A DNA stretch of 32,449 nt from Acidovorax sp. (GTDB lineage: Bacteria; Pseudomonadota; Gammaproteobacteria; Burkholderiales; Burkholderiaceae_C), in the NCBI GenBank assembly GCA_004210805.1, contig SDXZ01000018.1, forward strand, positions 1 to 32,449, read 5' to 3'. Both the position numbers and the translations under genes were made by a program. Under the pieces are notes generated by a model, which was not told where the DNA came from, searched no databases, and saw nothing but the letters and a program-made list of their open reading frames with translations. Of the stretch, positions 16,136 to 25,067 are shown piece by piece (the first letter of the stretch is position 1; the number at the start of each line of letters is the position of its first letter).

Positions 16136-16174
16136 GGCAGGAATCGTAACAGCGATTGCAACAATCCGGATTTG

Positions 16175-16235
16175 AAGGGCTTTTGGCCTCCAGCGCTTGA
16201 CCCATAAGCGCTAATAGCTATCAAAACAATAGCAA
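16175..16235 (-). repeat. hairpin repeat family 1, copy D
   Basis: Plus-strand order is CTTTTGGCCTCC, AGCGCTTGACCCATAAGCGC, then TAATAGCTATCAAAACAATAGC, the same order as copies B and C. On the minus strand it lies between the cardiolipin synthase gene (stop about 168 bases before it) and folE (start 40 bases after it). It could serve as 3' hairpin for one or as AT-rich leader or promoter DNA for the other. Confidence 0.82.
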
Positions 16236-16402
16236 ATTCAGATGCAGGAATCCCGCATTCACTCCAGCCCCGCCCGCCCACTGCGCAAAAAACAAGCGCG
16301 GCCCTCCTACCAGTGCACCCGTCGAACCGGCTTTGCCGGGCCAGGGGTGCGATCTCCCTTGGGGGAAGCGGCGCAGCTGCCCAGAGGGTCTCTCACCCCA
16401 CC

Positions 16403-17704
16403 TCAGTACCTCTTGCCGTTGATCCACAGCGCCAGCCGCATCAGGCCAAAGGCGATGCGGTCGAGCAGGCGCTGGCCCAGCGGGCGGCCCGCGTACTGCG
16501 CCGGGTCCATGCGCCGGCCGGCGTGTTGCATGGCGTGTACCAGGCGCTGGCGCAGGTCGGCGGCAAAGGCGGCGTCTTCAACCACCACATTGGCTTCGCG
16601 CGCCAGCAGCAGGCTCAGCGGGTCGAGGTTGGACGAGCCCACCGTGGCCCAGGGCCGCTCGCCCAGCGCGTCGATCACAGCCACCTTGGCGTGCAGAAAA
16701 CTGGGTTCGTACTCGTGGATCTCGACGCCTGCCTCCAGCAGCGCGCCGTACACCGGCCGCGCCGCGTGGTACTGCATGAAATATTCGTACCGGCCCTGCA
16801 GCAAGAGGCGCACGCGCACCCCCCGGCGCGCGGCCATCACCAGCGCACGGCGCAGTTTGCCGCCGGGCATGAAGTAGGCGTTGGCGATGATGACCTCGTG
16901 CCGCGCGGCGCCAATCGCCCGGCGGTAGGCTTTTTCGATGCGGCTGCGGTTGCGCACGTTATCGCGCAGCACCAGCGCCGCGCGCATGGGCGGGCCGGTG
17001 TCGGCGTTGGCCACATCGGCCGCGTGTTGGGCTGCGCTGGCGGCGCGCAGGGACTGCAGCGCCTCGGGCAGGCGGCGCTCGCGCGCGTCGCGCACGGCCT
17101 GCATGCGCCACCACAATTGGTCCATGGTTTCGCTGGCGGCCGTCACCAGGCTGCCGGTGGCCTGCACGGCAAAGTCAAACCGCGGTGCCTCCAGCGCGCC
17201 GTAGTTCGGGTCGTGAAAATCATCGAGTACGTTGATGCCGCCGCAAAACAGCGTGCGGCCGTCCACCACGCACAGCTTGCGGTGCAGGCGGCGCCAGCGG
17301 TGCGGCAGCAGCAGACCGAGCGGCCCCAGGGGCGAATACACGCGGTACAGCACGCCGGCCGCCTGAAGGCGCTCGGCCCACGCCACCGGCAGCGCGCCGG
17401 TGCCCACGCCATCCACCACCAGCTGGGTGCGCACGCCGCGCTGGGCGGCACGCATCAGCGCTTCGGCCACCGAGGCACCGGCGCCCGTGAAGTCAAAGAT
17501 GTAGGTTTCGAACTGGATGTCCGACAGCGCGGCGTCCATGGCCTCGATGAGCGCGGGGAACAGCTCCTCCGTCCCCTGCAGCAGCCGGACCCGGTGGTCG
17601 TCGGCAAATTCGAAACCGTGGGTCCTGAAGGGCGATTTTTTCTTCACGGGCGGGGCTACAGCCGGAACTCGGCGATCAAGGGCAGGTGGTCGGACATGCG
17701 CCAC
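16403..17704 (-). CDS. clsB: cardiolipin synthase, ClsB type (phospholipase D superfamily)
   Basis: This enzyme joins phospholipids to form cardiolipin at the inner membrane. Both HKD motifs of the PLD superfamily are intact: H141/K143/D148 (HRKLCVVD) and H338/K340/D345 (HAKVAVID), each followed by the usual small residues (GG and GSSNLD). There is no N-terminal membrane pair, which fits the ClsB rather than ClsA type. The start is uncertain: GTG at 17704 gives 433 aa and overlaps the preceding gene by 49 bases, while GTG at 17647 gives 414 aa and begins VKKKSPF 9 bases after that gene's stop; neither has a clear ribosome-binding site. The preceding endonuclease/phosphatase gene gives the same pairing as E. 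coli ybhP-ybhO. Confidence 0.93.
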   Translation of the reverse strand: MAHVRPPALDRRVPAVAPPVKKKSPFRTHGFEFADDHRVRLLQGTEELFPALIEAMDAALSDIQFETYIFDFTGAGASVAEALMRAAQRGVRTQLVVDGVGTGALPVAWAERLQAAGVLYRVYSPLGPLGLLLPHRWRRLHRKLCVVDGRTLFCGGINVLDDFHDPNYGALEAPRFDFAVQATGSLVTAASETMDQLWWRMQAVRDARERRLPEALQSLRAASAAQHAADVANADTGPPMRAALVLRDNVRNRSRIEKAYRRAIGAARHEVIIANAYFMPGGKLRRALVMAARRGVRVRLLLQGRYEYFMQYHAARPVYGALLEAGVEIHEYEPSFLHAKVAVIDALGERPWATVGSSNLDPLSLLLAREANVVVEDAAFAADLRQRLVHAMQHAGRRMDPAQYAGRPLGQRLLDRIAFGLMRLALWINGKRY

Positions 17705-18393
17705 CAGATGCGGCCACGCGGCACGTGCAGCGACAGCGGCGTCAGCCCGCGCACGTAGACATGGTCGAGCTGCGCCAGCGGCAGGCGCGCGGGGTAGGTG
17801 AAGGCGCGCGGCGCATCGAACTCGTGCAACGCAAATCCTGCCAGCATGCGCTTGATCTGCTGCCCCCAGTCGTTGAAGTCACCCGCCACCACCACCGCGG
17901 CATCGGGCGGCACTTCGCGTTCGATAAAACGCGCCAGCCGCTCGATCTGGCGGATGCGGCTGCCGGGAATCAAGCCCAGGTGCACCACGATCACGTGGAT
18001 GCGCCGGCCGTGGGCATCGACCTCGACGTGCAGCAAACCACGCTGCTCGAAGCGGTGGTCGGAGATGTCCTCGTGCTGGTGCCCGACCACGGGCCAGCGC
18101 GACAGCAGCGCGTTGCCGTGTTCACCGTGTTTGGTGACGGCGTTGGTGCGGTACACCGCCTCGTAGCCTTCGGGCGCAAGGAACTCGGCCTGGGGCAGCT
18201 CGGGCCAGCGCTGAAAGTACGTGGCCTCGCGCCGGTGCAGCTTGCGCACTTCCTGCAGGCACACGATGTCGGCGTCAAGTTGCTCCACCGCCAGCCCGAG
18301 GTTGTGGATCTCAAGCCGCCGCACGGGACCAATGCCTTGTACCCCCTTGTGGATGTTGTAGGTAGCCACCCGCAGAATGTCGTCGTGTTGCAT
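17656..18393 (-). CDS. endonuclease/exonuclease/phosphatase family protein (YbhP-like)
   Basis: This 245-aa metal-dependent phosphoesterase carries the EEP-family motifs in order: TYNIHKG (N13), CLQEVRKL (E48), VVHLGL, GDFNDWG and the C-terminal SDHLPLIAEF with the catalytic aspartate-histidine pair. There is no signal peptide. The ATG preceded by TAGGACC was chosen because the family begins just before the first strand; the frame extends 30 residues further upstream without family character. It stands directly ahead of clsB and overlaps or abuts it, as ybhP does in E. coli, so a role in phospholipid or headgroup metabolism is a reasonable inference, but the substrate has not been established to my knowledge. 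Confidence 0.9.
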   Translation of the reverse strand: MQHDDILRVATYNIHKGVQGIGPVRRLEIHNLGLAVEQLDADIVCLQEVRKLHRREATYFQRWPELPQAEFLAPEGYEAVYRTNAVTKHGEHGNALLSRWPVVGHQHEDISDHRFEQRGLLHVEVDAHGRRIHVIVVHLGLIPGSRIRQIERLARFIEREVPPDAAVVVAGDFNDWGQQIKRMLAGFALHEFDAPRAFTYPARLPLAQLDHVYVRGLTPLSLHVPRGRIWWRMSDHLPLIAEFRL

Positions 18394-18397
18394 GGTC

Positions 18398-18535
18398 CTA
18401 GAAACGGTAGTTGAACGCACTGGCCAGTGCGGTGATGGGCGCGCCAGGCAAACCGCGACAACGCGGCGGGCCCATGCCCGCAAGGAGAAGCAACGCCGCA
18501 GGGCGCGCTACGAAGCAGCGAAAGTCAGTGTCCAT
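18398..18535 (-). pseudogene. possible remnant of an outer-membrane protein gene
   Basis: A 45-residue frame begins ATG (MDTDFRCFVARPAALLLLAG, signal-like) and ends ...LASAFNYRF with a stop 4 bases before the endonuclease/phosphatase start. The last residues have the alternating pattern and terminal phenylalanine (F at -1, Y at -3, F at -5, L at -9) of outer-membrane beta-barrel C-termini. It may be what is left after deletion of such a gene, or a chance frame. Low confidence. Confidence 0.25.
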
Positions 18536-18674
18536 GGGGCGCTCTAGAAGATAGCAGGCGGTCGTCTGCCGCTTGTAGGACCTGGGATTGTGTCGCAAGC
18601 CGCACCCGGTGCGGGTTTGCCCGACGCTCGGCCACCAGCCGTCGACTTACACTTGGTTGCATCCACTTGCCGCC

Positions 18675-20447
18675 ATGGCGGCCCGGACCACACCCCTGAT
18701 GGCTACCGAGAACGACCCGTCCGCCGCACCGCCCCCGGTCCTGGCGCTGATCGTCGACAGCAATGCCACGTCACGCAGCATTCTGGTGGGGCAGCTGCGC
18801 GAGTACGGCGTGACCCGCATCGTGCAATGCACCCGCGTGCAGGACGCACGCAACCGGCTGGAGCACACCGTTTTCGACTACGTGTTGTGCGACCAATACT
18901 TTGGCGAAGGCGGCTACTCCGGCCAGACCCTGCTGGACGACCTGCGCCGTGCCCAGCTGCTGCCCTTCTCCACGGTGTTCTTCATGGTCACGTCCGAAGC
19001 CTCGTACGCCGCCGTGGCCGAGGCTGCCGAGTCGGCGCTCGATGGCTATCTGCTCAAACCCTTTACCCCCAGTGCGCTTTTCGAGCGGCTGAGCCTGGCC
19101 CGCCTGCGCAAGGTGCACCTGCGCCCCATCTTCGACGCCATCGAGGCCGAGGATTTTGAAAGTGCCGCGCGTCTGTGTGTGGCCCGATTCGAGGCCCGCC
19201 AGCCCTACTGGCTGTACGCCGCGCGCATCGGCTCCGAGCTGCTGCTGCGGCTTGCCCGCCATGACGAGGCGCGCACCTTGTTCGAAGCGGTGATTGCGGC
19301 GCGCGCCCTGCCCTGGGCCAAGCTGGGTGTGGCGCGTGCGCAGATCGAATCCGGCCAGGCGGCGCGCGCCGTGACCACGCTGCAGGAGCTGATTGGCGAG
19401 GACGCGTCGTTTGCCGACGCCTACGATGTGCTGGGCCGCGCGCAGGTGGAGCTGGGCAATTTCTCGCAGGCTATCGAGACCTATCGCACCGCCAGCGGGC
19501 TCACGCCGGATTCGGTGGTGCGGCTGCAGAAGCTGGGAATGATGTCGTACTACATGGGCGACCGGGAAACGGCCACCAAGGTGCTGTCTCGCGCCGCCAT
19601 CCTGGGCATCGACTCCAAGCTGTTCGACTTTCAGTCGCTGGTGCTGCTCACCTTTGCGTACTTTGCCGAAAACGACCGCAAGGGCATCGAGCGCTGCATG
19701 GCGGACTTCGGCCGCGTGCTGGAACGCCACCAGGGCAGCGCGCGCATCCAGCGGTTCACCACCGTGGCGCGCGCGCTGCAGCTCATCCAGCAACGGCAGT
19801 TCTCGCAGGCGGTGGAGTCTGTACGCGACATGGCGGCCGAGATCACGTCCAGCAGTTTTGACTTTGAGGCGGCGTGCAACCTGGGCAGCCTGCTGGCCGT
19901 GCTGGCGGCCACGTCCATCGACCTGTCTGAGGGCGAAGGCTGGATCCGGGCGGTGGGCATGCGCTATGCCAATACCCGCGGCCTGACCAAGCTGCTGGCC
20001 AACGCCTGCAACCTGCACGCGCCCTACAGCGAAGTGGTGCGCGATTGCCTGCCCCTGGTCAACAAGACCGCCGAAGCTGCCATGGCGCAGAGCCTGGCGG
20101 GCGATCCGGCCGGCGCCGTACAGCAACTGTTGCAACAGGCTGAGCGCACGCTCAACTCCAAGCTGCTGGACATGTCGCAGCAGGTGCTGCTGCGCCACAG
20201 CGCACGCATCGCATCGCCCGAAGCGCTGCAAGAGGCCATCAACGCCCTGCGCAGCCGCGTGGGAAGTGCGCCGGCGCGCGCGATCCTGGGGCAGGAGAGC
20301 GACCGCCGGCCGGGGGGTGTCGCCATCCGGTCGCGCAACGCTGCCGAGCTGGGACCGACGCCGAACGCGCCAGGCGGCAGCGACCTCGGTGAGGGCGAAG
20401 ACAGCGTGCCAGACGATCCGATGGAAAAACTCCGGCTGCGGCCCTAA
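18675..20447 (+). CDS. response regulator receiver domain fused to TPR repeats
   Basis: This cytoplasmic protein of about 590 aa has an N-terminal receiver domain at about residues 22-140 with D28 (LIVDSN), the phospho-acceptor D73 (VLCDQYF), T106 (MVTSE) and K128 (LLKPF). Usually two adjacent acidic residues start the pocket, but here the second is serine, so metal binding may be altered. The rest (about 150-560) is TPR-like helix pairs, for example LGRAQVELGNFSQAIETYRT, with no DNA-binding or enzymatic output. The output is probably protein binding. No histidine kinase gene is in the window. Start ambiguous: ATG at 18675 was chosen, 18699 is also possible and neither has a strong ribosome-binding site. 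It converges with hpaI, with 13 bases between stops. Confidence 0.9.
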   Translation: MAARTTPLMATENDPSAAPPPVLALIVDSNATSRSILVGQLREYGVTRIVQCTRVQDARNRLEHTVFDYVLCDQYFGEGGYSGQTLLDDLRRAQLLPFSTVFFMVTSEASYAAVAEAAESALDGYLLKPFTPSALFERLSLARLRKVHLRPIFDAIEAEDFESAARLCVARFEARQPYWLYAARIGSELLLRLARHDEARTLFEAVIAARALPWAKLGVARAQIESGQAARAVTTLQELIGEDASFADAYDVLGRAQVELGNFSQAIETYRTASGLTPDSVVRLQKLGMMSYYMGDRETATKVLSRAAILGIDSKLFDFQSLVLLTFAYFAENDRKGIERCMADFGRVLERHQGSARIQRFTTVARALQLIQQRQFSQAVESVRDMAAEITSSSFDFEAACNLGSLLAVLAATSIDLSEGEGWIRAVGMRYANTRGLTKLLANACNLHAPYSEVVRDCLPLVNKTAEAAMAQSLAGDPAGAVQQLLQQAERTLNSKLLDMSQQVLLRHSARIASPEALQEAINALRSRVGSAPARAILGQESDRRPGGVAIRSRNAAELGPTPNAPGGSDLGEGEDSVPDDPMEKLRLRP

Positions 20448-20460
20448 CCCTCTTGGCAGA

Positions 20461-21306
20461 TCAGTACACCGCCAGCGCTGGCGCGGTGGCCGAAGGGACC
20501 GAACGCACGGCCCTGCCATACCGCGCCGCCAAGTCGCGTGTGGCCGCCACCAGCACGCTGGTGTCCACCCCCACAGCCACGAACACTGCGCCCCGCTCGA
20601 GGTAGCGGCGCGCCAGTGTCTCGTCGGCCATCAGGATGCCAGGCGCCTTGCCGGCCGCCAACACGCGGCGTATGCCGTCTTCGATGACAGCCTGCACCGC
20701 CGGATGGCCCGGGTTGCCCACATGGCCCATGCTGGCCGACAGGTCGGCGGGGCCAAAGAAGACCCCATCCACCCCGGGCGTGCTTGCAATCTCATCCAGG
20801 TTCTGGATGGCGAGGGTGCTCTCAGCCTGCACCAGCAGGCACACCTGGGCATTGGCTTCTGTGAGGTAGCCGGGGTAGCGCATCCACTGCGAGGCGCGTG
20901 CCAGACCGGCACCCATGCCGCGGATGCCGCCCTGCCCGTCGTCCTGCGGGTAGCGCATGGCACGCACCAGCTGCGCGGCCTGCTCGGCCGTCTCCACCAT
21001 GGGCACCAGCAGGGTCTGCGCGCCGATGTCCAGGTACTGCTTGATGAGCGCGGTGTCGCCCACGGGCACCCGGGCCACGGGGTGCGGGCCCGTGCCCAGC
21101 ATGGCGCGGGCGCTGGCGATGCCCTGCAGCTGCTCCAGCATGCGCGGCACGTCGTTGGGCGCGTGCTCGCCGTCGAGCAGCAGCCAGTCGAAGCCTGCGC
21201 CCGCCACCAGCTCGGCCGCATAGCCGCTGGCGAGGCCAAACCACAGGCCAATTTGCGGCGTGCGCGCTGCCAGCGCCTGCTTGAAGGTGTTCAGCGGTGT
21301 CTGCAC
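20461..21306 (-). CDS. hpaI: 4-hydroxy-2-oxoheptanedioate aldolase (HpcH/HpaI family)
   Basis: This 281-aa class II aldolase performs the last step of homoprotocatechuate breakdown, splitting 4-hydroxy-2-oxoheptane-1,7-dioate to pyruvate and succinic semialdehyde. Active-site residues of the family are visible: H48 (LDGEHAP), R79 (ARVPVGD), and the divalent-metal ligands E162 (VQAEST) and D188 (GPADLS), 26 residues apart as in E. coli HpaI. The start is GTG with AAGGGACG in front; this ribosome-binding site overlaps the hpaH stop region, so translation is probably coupled. It is the last gene of the operon. No terminator is visible between it and the convergent receiver-TPR gene. Confidence 0.95.
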   Translation of the reverse strand: MQTPLNTFKQALAARTPQIGLWFGLASGYAAELVAGAGFDWLLLDGEHAPNDVPRMLEQLQGIASARAMLGTGPHPVARVPVGDTALIKQYLDIGAQTLLVPMVETAEQAAQLVRAMRYPQDDGQGGIRGMGAGLARASQWMRYPGYLTEANAQVCLLVQAESTLAIQNLDEIASTPGVDGVFFGPADLSASMGHVGNPGHPAVQAVIEDGIRRVLAAGKAPGILMADETLARRYLERGAVFVAVGVDTSVLVAATRDLAARYGRAVRSVPSATAPALAVY

Positions 21307-21318
21307 AGCAGCGTCCCT

Positions 21319-22134
21319 TCAAACAAAGCGGAAGGCGATATTGCCCAGCGGCCCATAGTCGGCATGGAAGGTGTCGCCCGCAGCAGCCGCCACGGGCCGC
21401 GTGAACGAGCCGCCCAGCACCACCTCGCCCGCCTCCAGCCCCTCGCCATAGGGTGCCAGCTTGTTGGCCAGCCAGGCCACGCCCGTGGCCGGATGGTTGA
21501 GCACGGCGGCCGCCAGGCCAGACTCCTCGATCACCCCGTTCTTGTAGAGCAGCGCGCCGCACCAGCGCAGGTCCACCGCATCGGGCCGCACGGGCCGCCC
21601 GCCGGTGACGATGCCGGCATTGGCCGCGTTGTCCGAGATGGTGTCGAACACCTTGCGCATCACGCGCGTGTGGCGGTCGTGCTGCTCGATGCGCGCGTCG
21701 ATGATCTCGATGGCGGGCACCACGTACTCGGTGGCGGCCAGCACGTCGAAGATGTTCACAGGAGGCCGCCCCGGCTCGCCGCGCAGCGGCTTGTGGAGCA
21801 CGAAGGCCAGCTCCACCTCCACACGCGGCAGGATGAAGCGCTGCATCGGGATGTCGCCGCCTTCGGCAAAAAACATGTCGTCCAGCAAGGTGCCAAAGTC
21901 GGGCTCGGTGATCTGGCTGGCGACCTGCATGGCGCGCGAGGTCAGGCCGATCTTGTGGCCACGCACCGTGCGGCCCTCGGCGATCTTCATCGCCACCCAG
22001 GCGCGAGAGATGGCATAGCCGTCCTGCACCGTCATGCCGGGGTGGCGTTTGGAGAAGTGCTCTACCTGCACCCGGGTCTTCTCGGCCTGGTGCAGTTCAC
22101 GGGCCAATTGCTGGATCAATGCGTCGTCGAGCAT
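21319..22134 (-). CDS. hpaH: 2-oxo-hept-4-ene-1,7-dioate hydratase
   Basis: This 271-aa enzyme adds water to 2-oxohept-4-ene-1,7-dioate to form the HpaI substrate. It belongs to the hydratase/decarboxylase branch of the FAH superfamily (with MhpD and DmpE). Visible features are [12 protein letters not shown] near residue 60, the metal-binding EVE at 106-108 in [13 protein letters not shown], and IEIIDARIE further on. The length is close to E. coli HpaH as I recall it. It begins 10 bases after the stop of the binding-protein gene and 12 bases separate it from hpaI. The neighbouring hpa genes make the homoprotocatechuate assignment more likely than a catechol-pathway homologue. Confidence 0.94.
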   Translation of the reverse strand: MLDDALIQQLARELHQAEKTRVQVEHFSKRHPGMTVQDGYAISRAWVAMKIAEGRTVRGHKIGLTSRAMQVASQITEPDFGTLLDDMFFAEGGDIPMQRFILPRVEVELAFVLHKPLRGEPGRPPVNIFDVLAATEYVVPAIEIIDARIEQHDRHTRVMRKVFDTISDNAANAGIVTGGRPVRPDAVDLRWCGALLYKNGVIEESGLAAAVLNHPATGVAWLANKLAPYGEGLEAGEVVLGGSFTRPVAAAAGDTFHADYGPLGNIAFRFV

Positions 22135-22144
22135 CGTGCGGGCC

Positions 22145-23140
22145 TCAGGACTCAGCGGTGAAGCCGATGGCCTTCACGATGGGACCCCACTTCTCGCCAT
22201 CGGCCTTGAGCAGTGCCGCCAGCTCGGCAGGGCTCGACGAACGCGCCTCTAGCCCCATGGCCGCCAATCCGGCAATCACGTCCTTGTCGGCCAGGGCGGT
22301 GCGGATGGCCGCGTTGGCCTTTTGCACCAGATCGGCAGGCACCTTGCCGGGCAGGAAGAAGCCAAACCACTCGTTGTAGACCATGTCCTTGAAGCCCTGC
22401 TCGACCAGCGTGCTGACATTGGGCATGAACTTGTTGCGCGTGGCGCCCGAGGTGGCCAGCACGCGGATCTTGCCGCCTGAGAGGTGCGGCAAGAACTCAC
22501 CCACCGGGGCCGACACGGCCGCGATCTGCCCGCCCAGCAGGTCCAGGATGGCCGGCTGAGAGCCACGAAAGCCCACATGGCGCATGTCGACCTTGCCGGC
22601 GCGGCTGATCAGCTCGCCCACGAAATGCGGTACCGAGCCCGGGGCGGGCGAGCCGAAGTTGGCGCCCGTGGGGTTGGCCTTGCACCACTCGAGGAACTCG
22701 GGCACCGTCTTCACTGACAGGGGTACCTGGGGGCCCACGGCAAAACCCATGTCGAACACCACGCCCAGCGAGACCGGCGTCACATCGGCCACCGGGTCGT
22801 AGGGAAGCTTCTTGTAGGTGTGGGGGTAGATGCCCAGCATGGACATGGGTGTGACCAACAAGGTGGCACCGTCTGCTGGGGCTGCTTTGAGCGTGGCAAT
22901 CGCGATCTGCCCGCCGGCGCCTGTCTTGTTCTCGACCACGGCCGACTTGGCATAGGCCGGGGCCAATTGGGTCGCGACGCGCCGGGCGAGCGTGTCCACG
23001 GTGCCCCCGGCGGCAAAGCCGGCCAGTATCTTGACCGTGTCGATGGATTGGGCGCGCCCGATGATGGGCAGTGTGCCCGCGGCGCCGGCCAGCGCGATGT
23101 GCAGAACGTTGCGGCGCGATGTGGGGAAGGAACGGTTCAT
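22145..23140 (-). CDS. Bug/TctC-family tricarboxylate transporter substrate-binding protein
   Basis: This 331-aa periplasmic protein is of the kind that serves tripartite tricarboxylate transporters (TTT). Its N-terminus has a twin arginine ([11 protein letters not shown]) and an alanine-rich stretch ending GRAQS, so a Tat- or Sec-type signal peptide is cleaved there. Typical Bug blocks are [33 protein letters not shown] and [12 protein letters not shown]. No TctA or TctB membrane gene is nearby, which is common in Burkholderiales, where such proteins are abundant and often unlinked. It stands inside the hpa operon between hpaG and hpaH, so an aromatic acid ligand such as 4-hydroxyphenylacetate or homoprotocatechuate is inferred. 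CGGAGACA provides the ribosome-binding site. Confidence 0.93.
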   Translation of the reverse strand: MNRSFPTSRRNVLHIALAGAAGTLPIIGRAQSIDTVKILAGFAAGGTVDTLARRVATQLAPAYAKSAVVENKTGAGGQIAIATLKAAPADGATLLVTPMSMLGIYPHTYKKLPYDPVADVTPVSLGVVFDMGFAVGPQVPLSVKTVPEFLEWCKANPTGANFGSPAPGSVPHFVGELISRAGKVDMRHVGFRGSQPAILDLLGGQIAAVSAPVGEFLPHLSGGKIRVLATSGATRNKFMPNVSTLVEQGFKDMVYNEWFGFFLPGKVPADLVQKANAAIRTALADKDVIAGLAAMGLEARSSSPAELAALLKADGEKWGPIVKAIGFTAES

Positions 23141-23192
23141 GGTTTGTCTCCGGTGTTGTAGTGCGATCAAGGAAAACGGGAGCGGGAAAGGG

Positions 23193-24152
23193 CTACGGCG
23201 TTCGCGCCTGTTTTGTTGCGGCCTGTTGGTAGTTGGCTTTGAAGCGCTCGGGCACCCGCTCGTCAAAGCCAAACGCAACCCGCCGCACCTCGGGGCTGTC
23301 GGTGGGCTGGTGGCCCACGCCCAATGCCGAGGCGCGCGGCGCATCGATGGCCACCACGGTGCCCGCCAGGCGGCCCAGGCCGGTGATCTCGCATTCAACC
23401 AAGTCACCCGGGTCCACAGAGCGCGAATGGCAGGGCGTGCCCATCAGGATCACATCGCCCGGCACCAGGGTGATGTGGCGCGCGATGTCGGCCACCACGT
23501 AGTGCGGGCCCCAGATGGTCTCGTCGCCGATGTGTGCCTCCTGCACCACCAGGCCGTTGCGGTAGGTGCGCAGCGTCTGCTCGAACAGGTTCACGCCGCG
23601 CACGATGCCGGGGCCGATGGGGAGCAGCGTATCCGCGCCCTTCACGCGCAGCATGCTGCCCTGGTCGGTGTCGCGGTAGTTCTGCAGGCCCATGTCCAGC
23701 GCCGGGCAGAAGCCCTCGATGTAGTCCCAGGCCTCATCAGGCAGCACGTTGCGGCAGGTCTTGCCGATGACCACAGCGTACTCGCCCTCGTAGTTCAGGT
23801 ACAGGCTGTCGGCGGGCTTGTGGATCTCGCAGCCATGGCCGTTGACGGAGGTCGGTGGCTTGGTGAAGTAGGTGGGCGTCTCGGTCGGCTTGGGCTGGTT
23901 GCGCGTCTCCAAGCTGCGCGAGCTGTAGGAGATGTGCACCGCGATGATCTTGCTGGGCGCGACCGGTGGCAGGTGCTGCACCGTGGCAGGGTCGAGCACG
24001 CGGCCATCGTCCAGGCGCAACTGCCCCTGCTGCGCGCCTTCTTCCACCAGGGTGCCCCAGCAGGCGCTGCCGCCCACCAGCACGCGGCGGCGCTCCACGC
24101 GCGGGCCGCGCATCACGGCGGGCAGTTCGGTGACCGGGAATTCGAAGTTCAT
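23193..24152 (-). CDS. hpaG: fumarylacetoacetate hydrolase family protein, probable HpaG decarboxylase/isomerase
   Basis: This 319-aa protein has one FAH catalytic domain after a roughly 70-residue N-terminal part. The metal-binding EGE at 122-124 (YLNYEGEYAVVIGK), D153 (PALDMGLQ) and the late GDVILMGTP block are typical. In the pathway HpaG acts on 5-carboxymethyl-2-oxo-hex-3-ene-1,7-dioate as decarboxylase/isomerase. E. coli HpaG is a longer fusion of two FAH halves, while this is a single copy, which may mean that it dimerises or covers only one activity. Its ATG overlaps the hpaD stop in an ATGA arrangement, so it is translationally coupled to the dioxygenase. The exact reaction is inferred from context. 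Confidence 0.88.
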   Translation of the reverse strand: MNFEFPVTELPAVMRGPRVERRRVLVGGSACWGTLVEEGAQQGQLRLDDGRVLDPATVQHLPPVAPSKIIAVHISYSSRSLETRNQPKPTETPTYFTKPPTSVNGHGCEIHKPADSLYLNYEGEYAVVIGKTCRNVLPDEAWDYIEGFCPALDMGLQNYRDTDQGSMLRVKGADTLLPIGPGIVRGVNLFEQTLRTYRNGLVVQEAHIGDETIWGPHYVVADIARHITLVPGDVILMGTPCHSRSVDPGDLVECEITGLGRLAGTVVAIDAPRASALGVGHQPTDSPEVRRVAFGFDERVPERFKANYQQAATKQARTP

Positions 24153-25042
24153 GCCGCAACCTCCGCCGCTTGCGTTTCCCCATCGAACCACATGTGCACG
24201 TTGCCCGTGCCGCGTGCGTTCTCGTAGGCCGACAGGGCCACGCCGCGCGCGCGGCAGTCGGCCCCGCCCATGGCGCCCAGCATCTGCAGGTAGTGGGCGC
24301 CGAAGGCCTCCCAGGGCATCTTGCGGTACTCGTCCTGCCAGCGGTCGAGCACCATGTCGTGCCGGCCCTGCTCCATCAGCGCGATGGCGCCCTTATCGCT
24401 CACGATGTTCTCGGGCCGGGAGACATTGCTTTCGTGGAAGATGCGCGGGTGGTTCGGCTTCCAGTCGATGGGGTTGAACTTGTGGCTCAGCGCACCCGAG
24501 GCCAGCAGCAGCACGCGCAGGTCGCTGCGGCGCACGGCTTCGGCAATCGCCTCGCCCGATTTCAGGAAATGGCGCCAGTCGCAGTTCTGGCACGAACTCA
24601 CGGTGACCACGGGCGTGTCGCTGCGCTCCAGGCGCAGGTGCTTGACCAGGTTGATGGTGGCGTACTGCTTGCCCAGGTCGGGGTGGTTGATGACGCGGTT
24701 GTAGCCCTTCTGTTCGCGCGAGACAGCCTCGATCTCGAGCGCCAGGTCCGAGTGGCCGCGGTAGTCGTAGGGCACGCCGTGCAGGTACCAGGGCATCTCG
24801 TCGGAGATGAACATGCCCTGATAGCGCGGCGCCCCGTCCACCAGGTGGTAGCCCGTGGTGAACCAGTGCGAGTCGAAGATGATGACCACGTCGGGCCGGG
24901 CGGCGGCAATCTTCTCGCGCAGGCGCGCATAGCCAGGGATCAGGTCCGAGTCGGCCCCCGCGCCCTGCAGCACGCGAAATTCCTCGCACTGCATCAGGCC
25001 GGGGTGGTGCGAGACGATGGCGGCGCCAACGATGCTTCCCAT
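24149..25042 (-). CDS. hpaD: 3,4-dihydroxyphenylacetate 2,3-dioxygenase (class III extradiol, LigB-like)
   Basis: This 297-aa iron enzyme opens the homoprotocatechuate ring to 5-carboxymethyl-2-hydroxymuconate semialdehyde. It is of the E. coli HpaD type, not the vicinal-oxygen-chelate type. Visible iron-site candidates are H12 (IVSHHPG) and H59 (FDSHW), and the later LLASGALSHKF block carries another conserved histidine of the family. The ATG at MGSIVGAAIVSHH was chosen because AAGGAG lies 9 bases before it; an upstream 24-residue extension of the frame was dropped. It starts 25 bases after hpaE and overlaps hpaG by 4 bases. Confidence 0.96.
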   Translation of the reverse strand: MGSIVGAAIVSHHPGLMQCEEFRVLQGAGADSDLIPGYARLREKIAAARPDVVIIFDSHWFTTGYHLVDGAPRYQGMFISDEMPWYLHGVPYDYRGHSDLALEIEAVSREQKGYNRVINHPDLGKQYATINLVKHLRLERSDTPVVTVSSCQNCDWRHFLKSGEAIAEAVRRSDLRVLLLASGALSHKFNPIDWKPNHPRIFHESNVSRPENIVSDKGAIALMEQGRHDMVLDRWQDEYRKMPWEAFGAHYLQMLGAMGGADCRARGVALSAYENARGTGNVHMWFDGETQAAEVAA

Positions 25043-25067
25043 GGTGTGTGTCTCCTTTGGATGTGTC

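Noticed and set aside
16236-16402. Possible third repeat family behind the cardiolipin synthase gene
   Set aside because: Block structure looks repeat-like but no second copy exists in this window, so it cannot be supported.
20266-22161. Plus-strand frame of 631 codons across hpaI and hpaH
   Set aside because: It covers two recognised enzymes on the other strand and shows no family motif.
22992-24227. Plus-strand frame opposite hpaG
   Set aside because: No domain; hpaG and hpaD have strong motifs and coupled starts on the minus strand.
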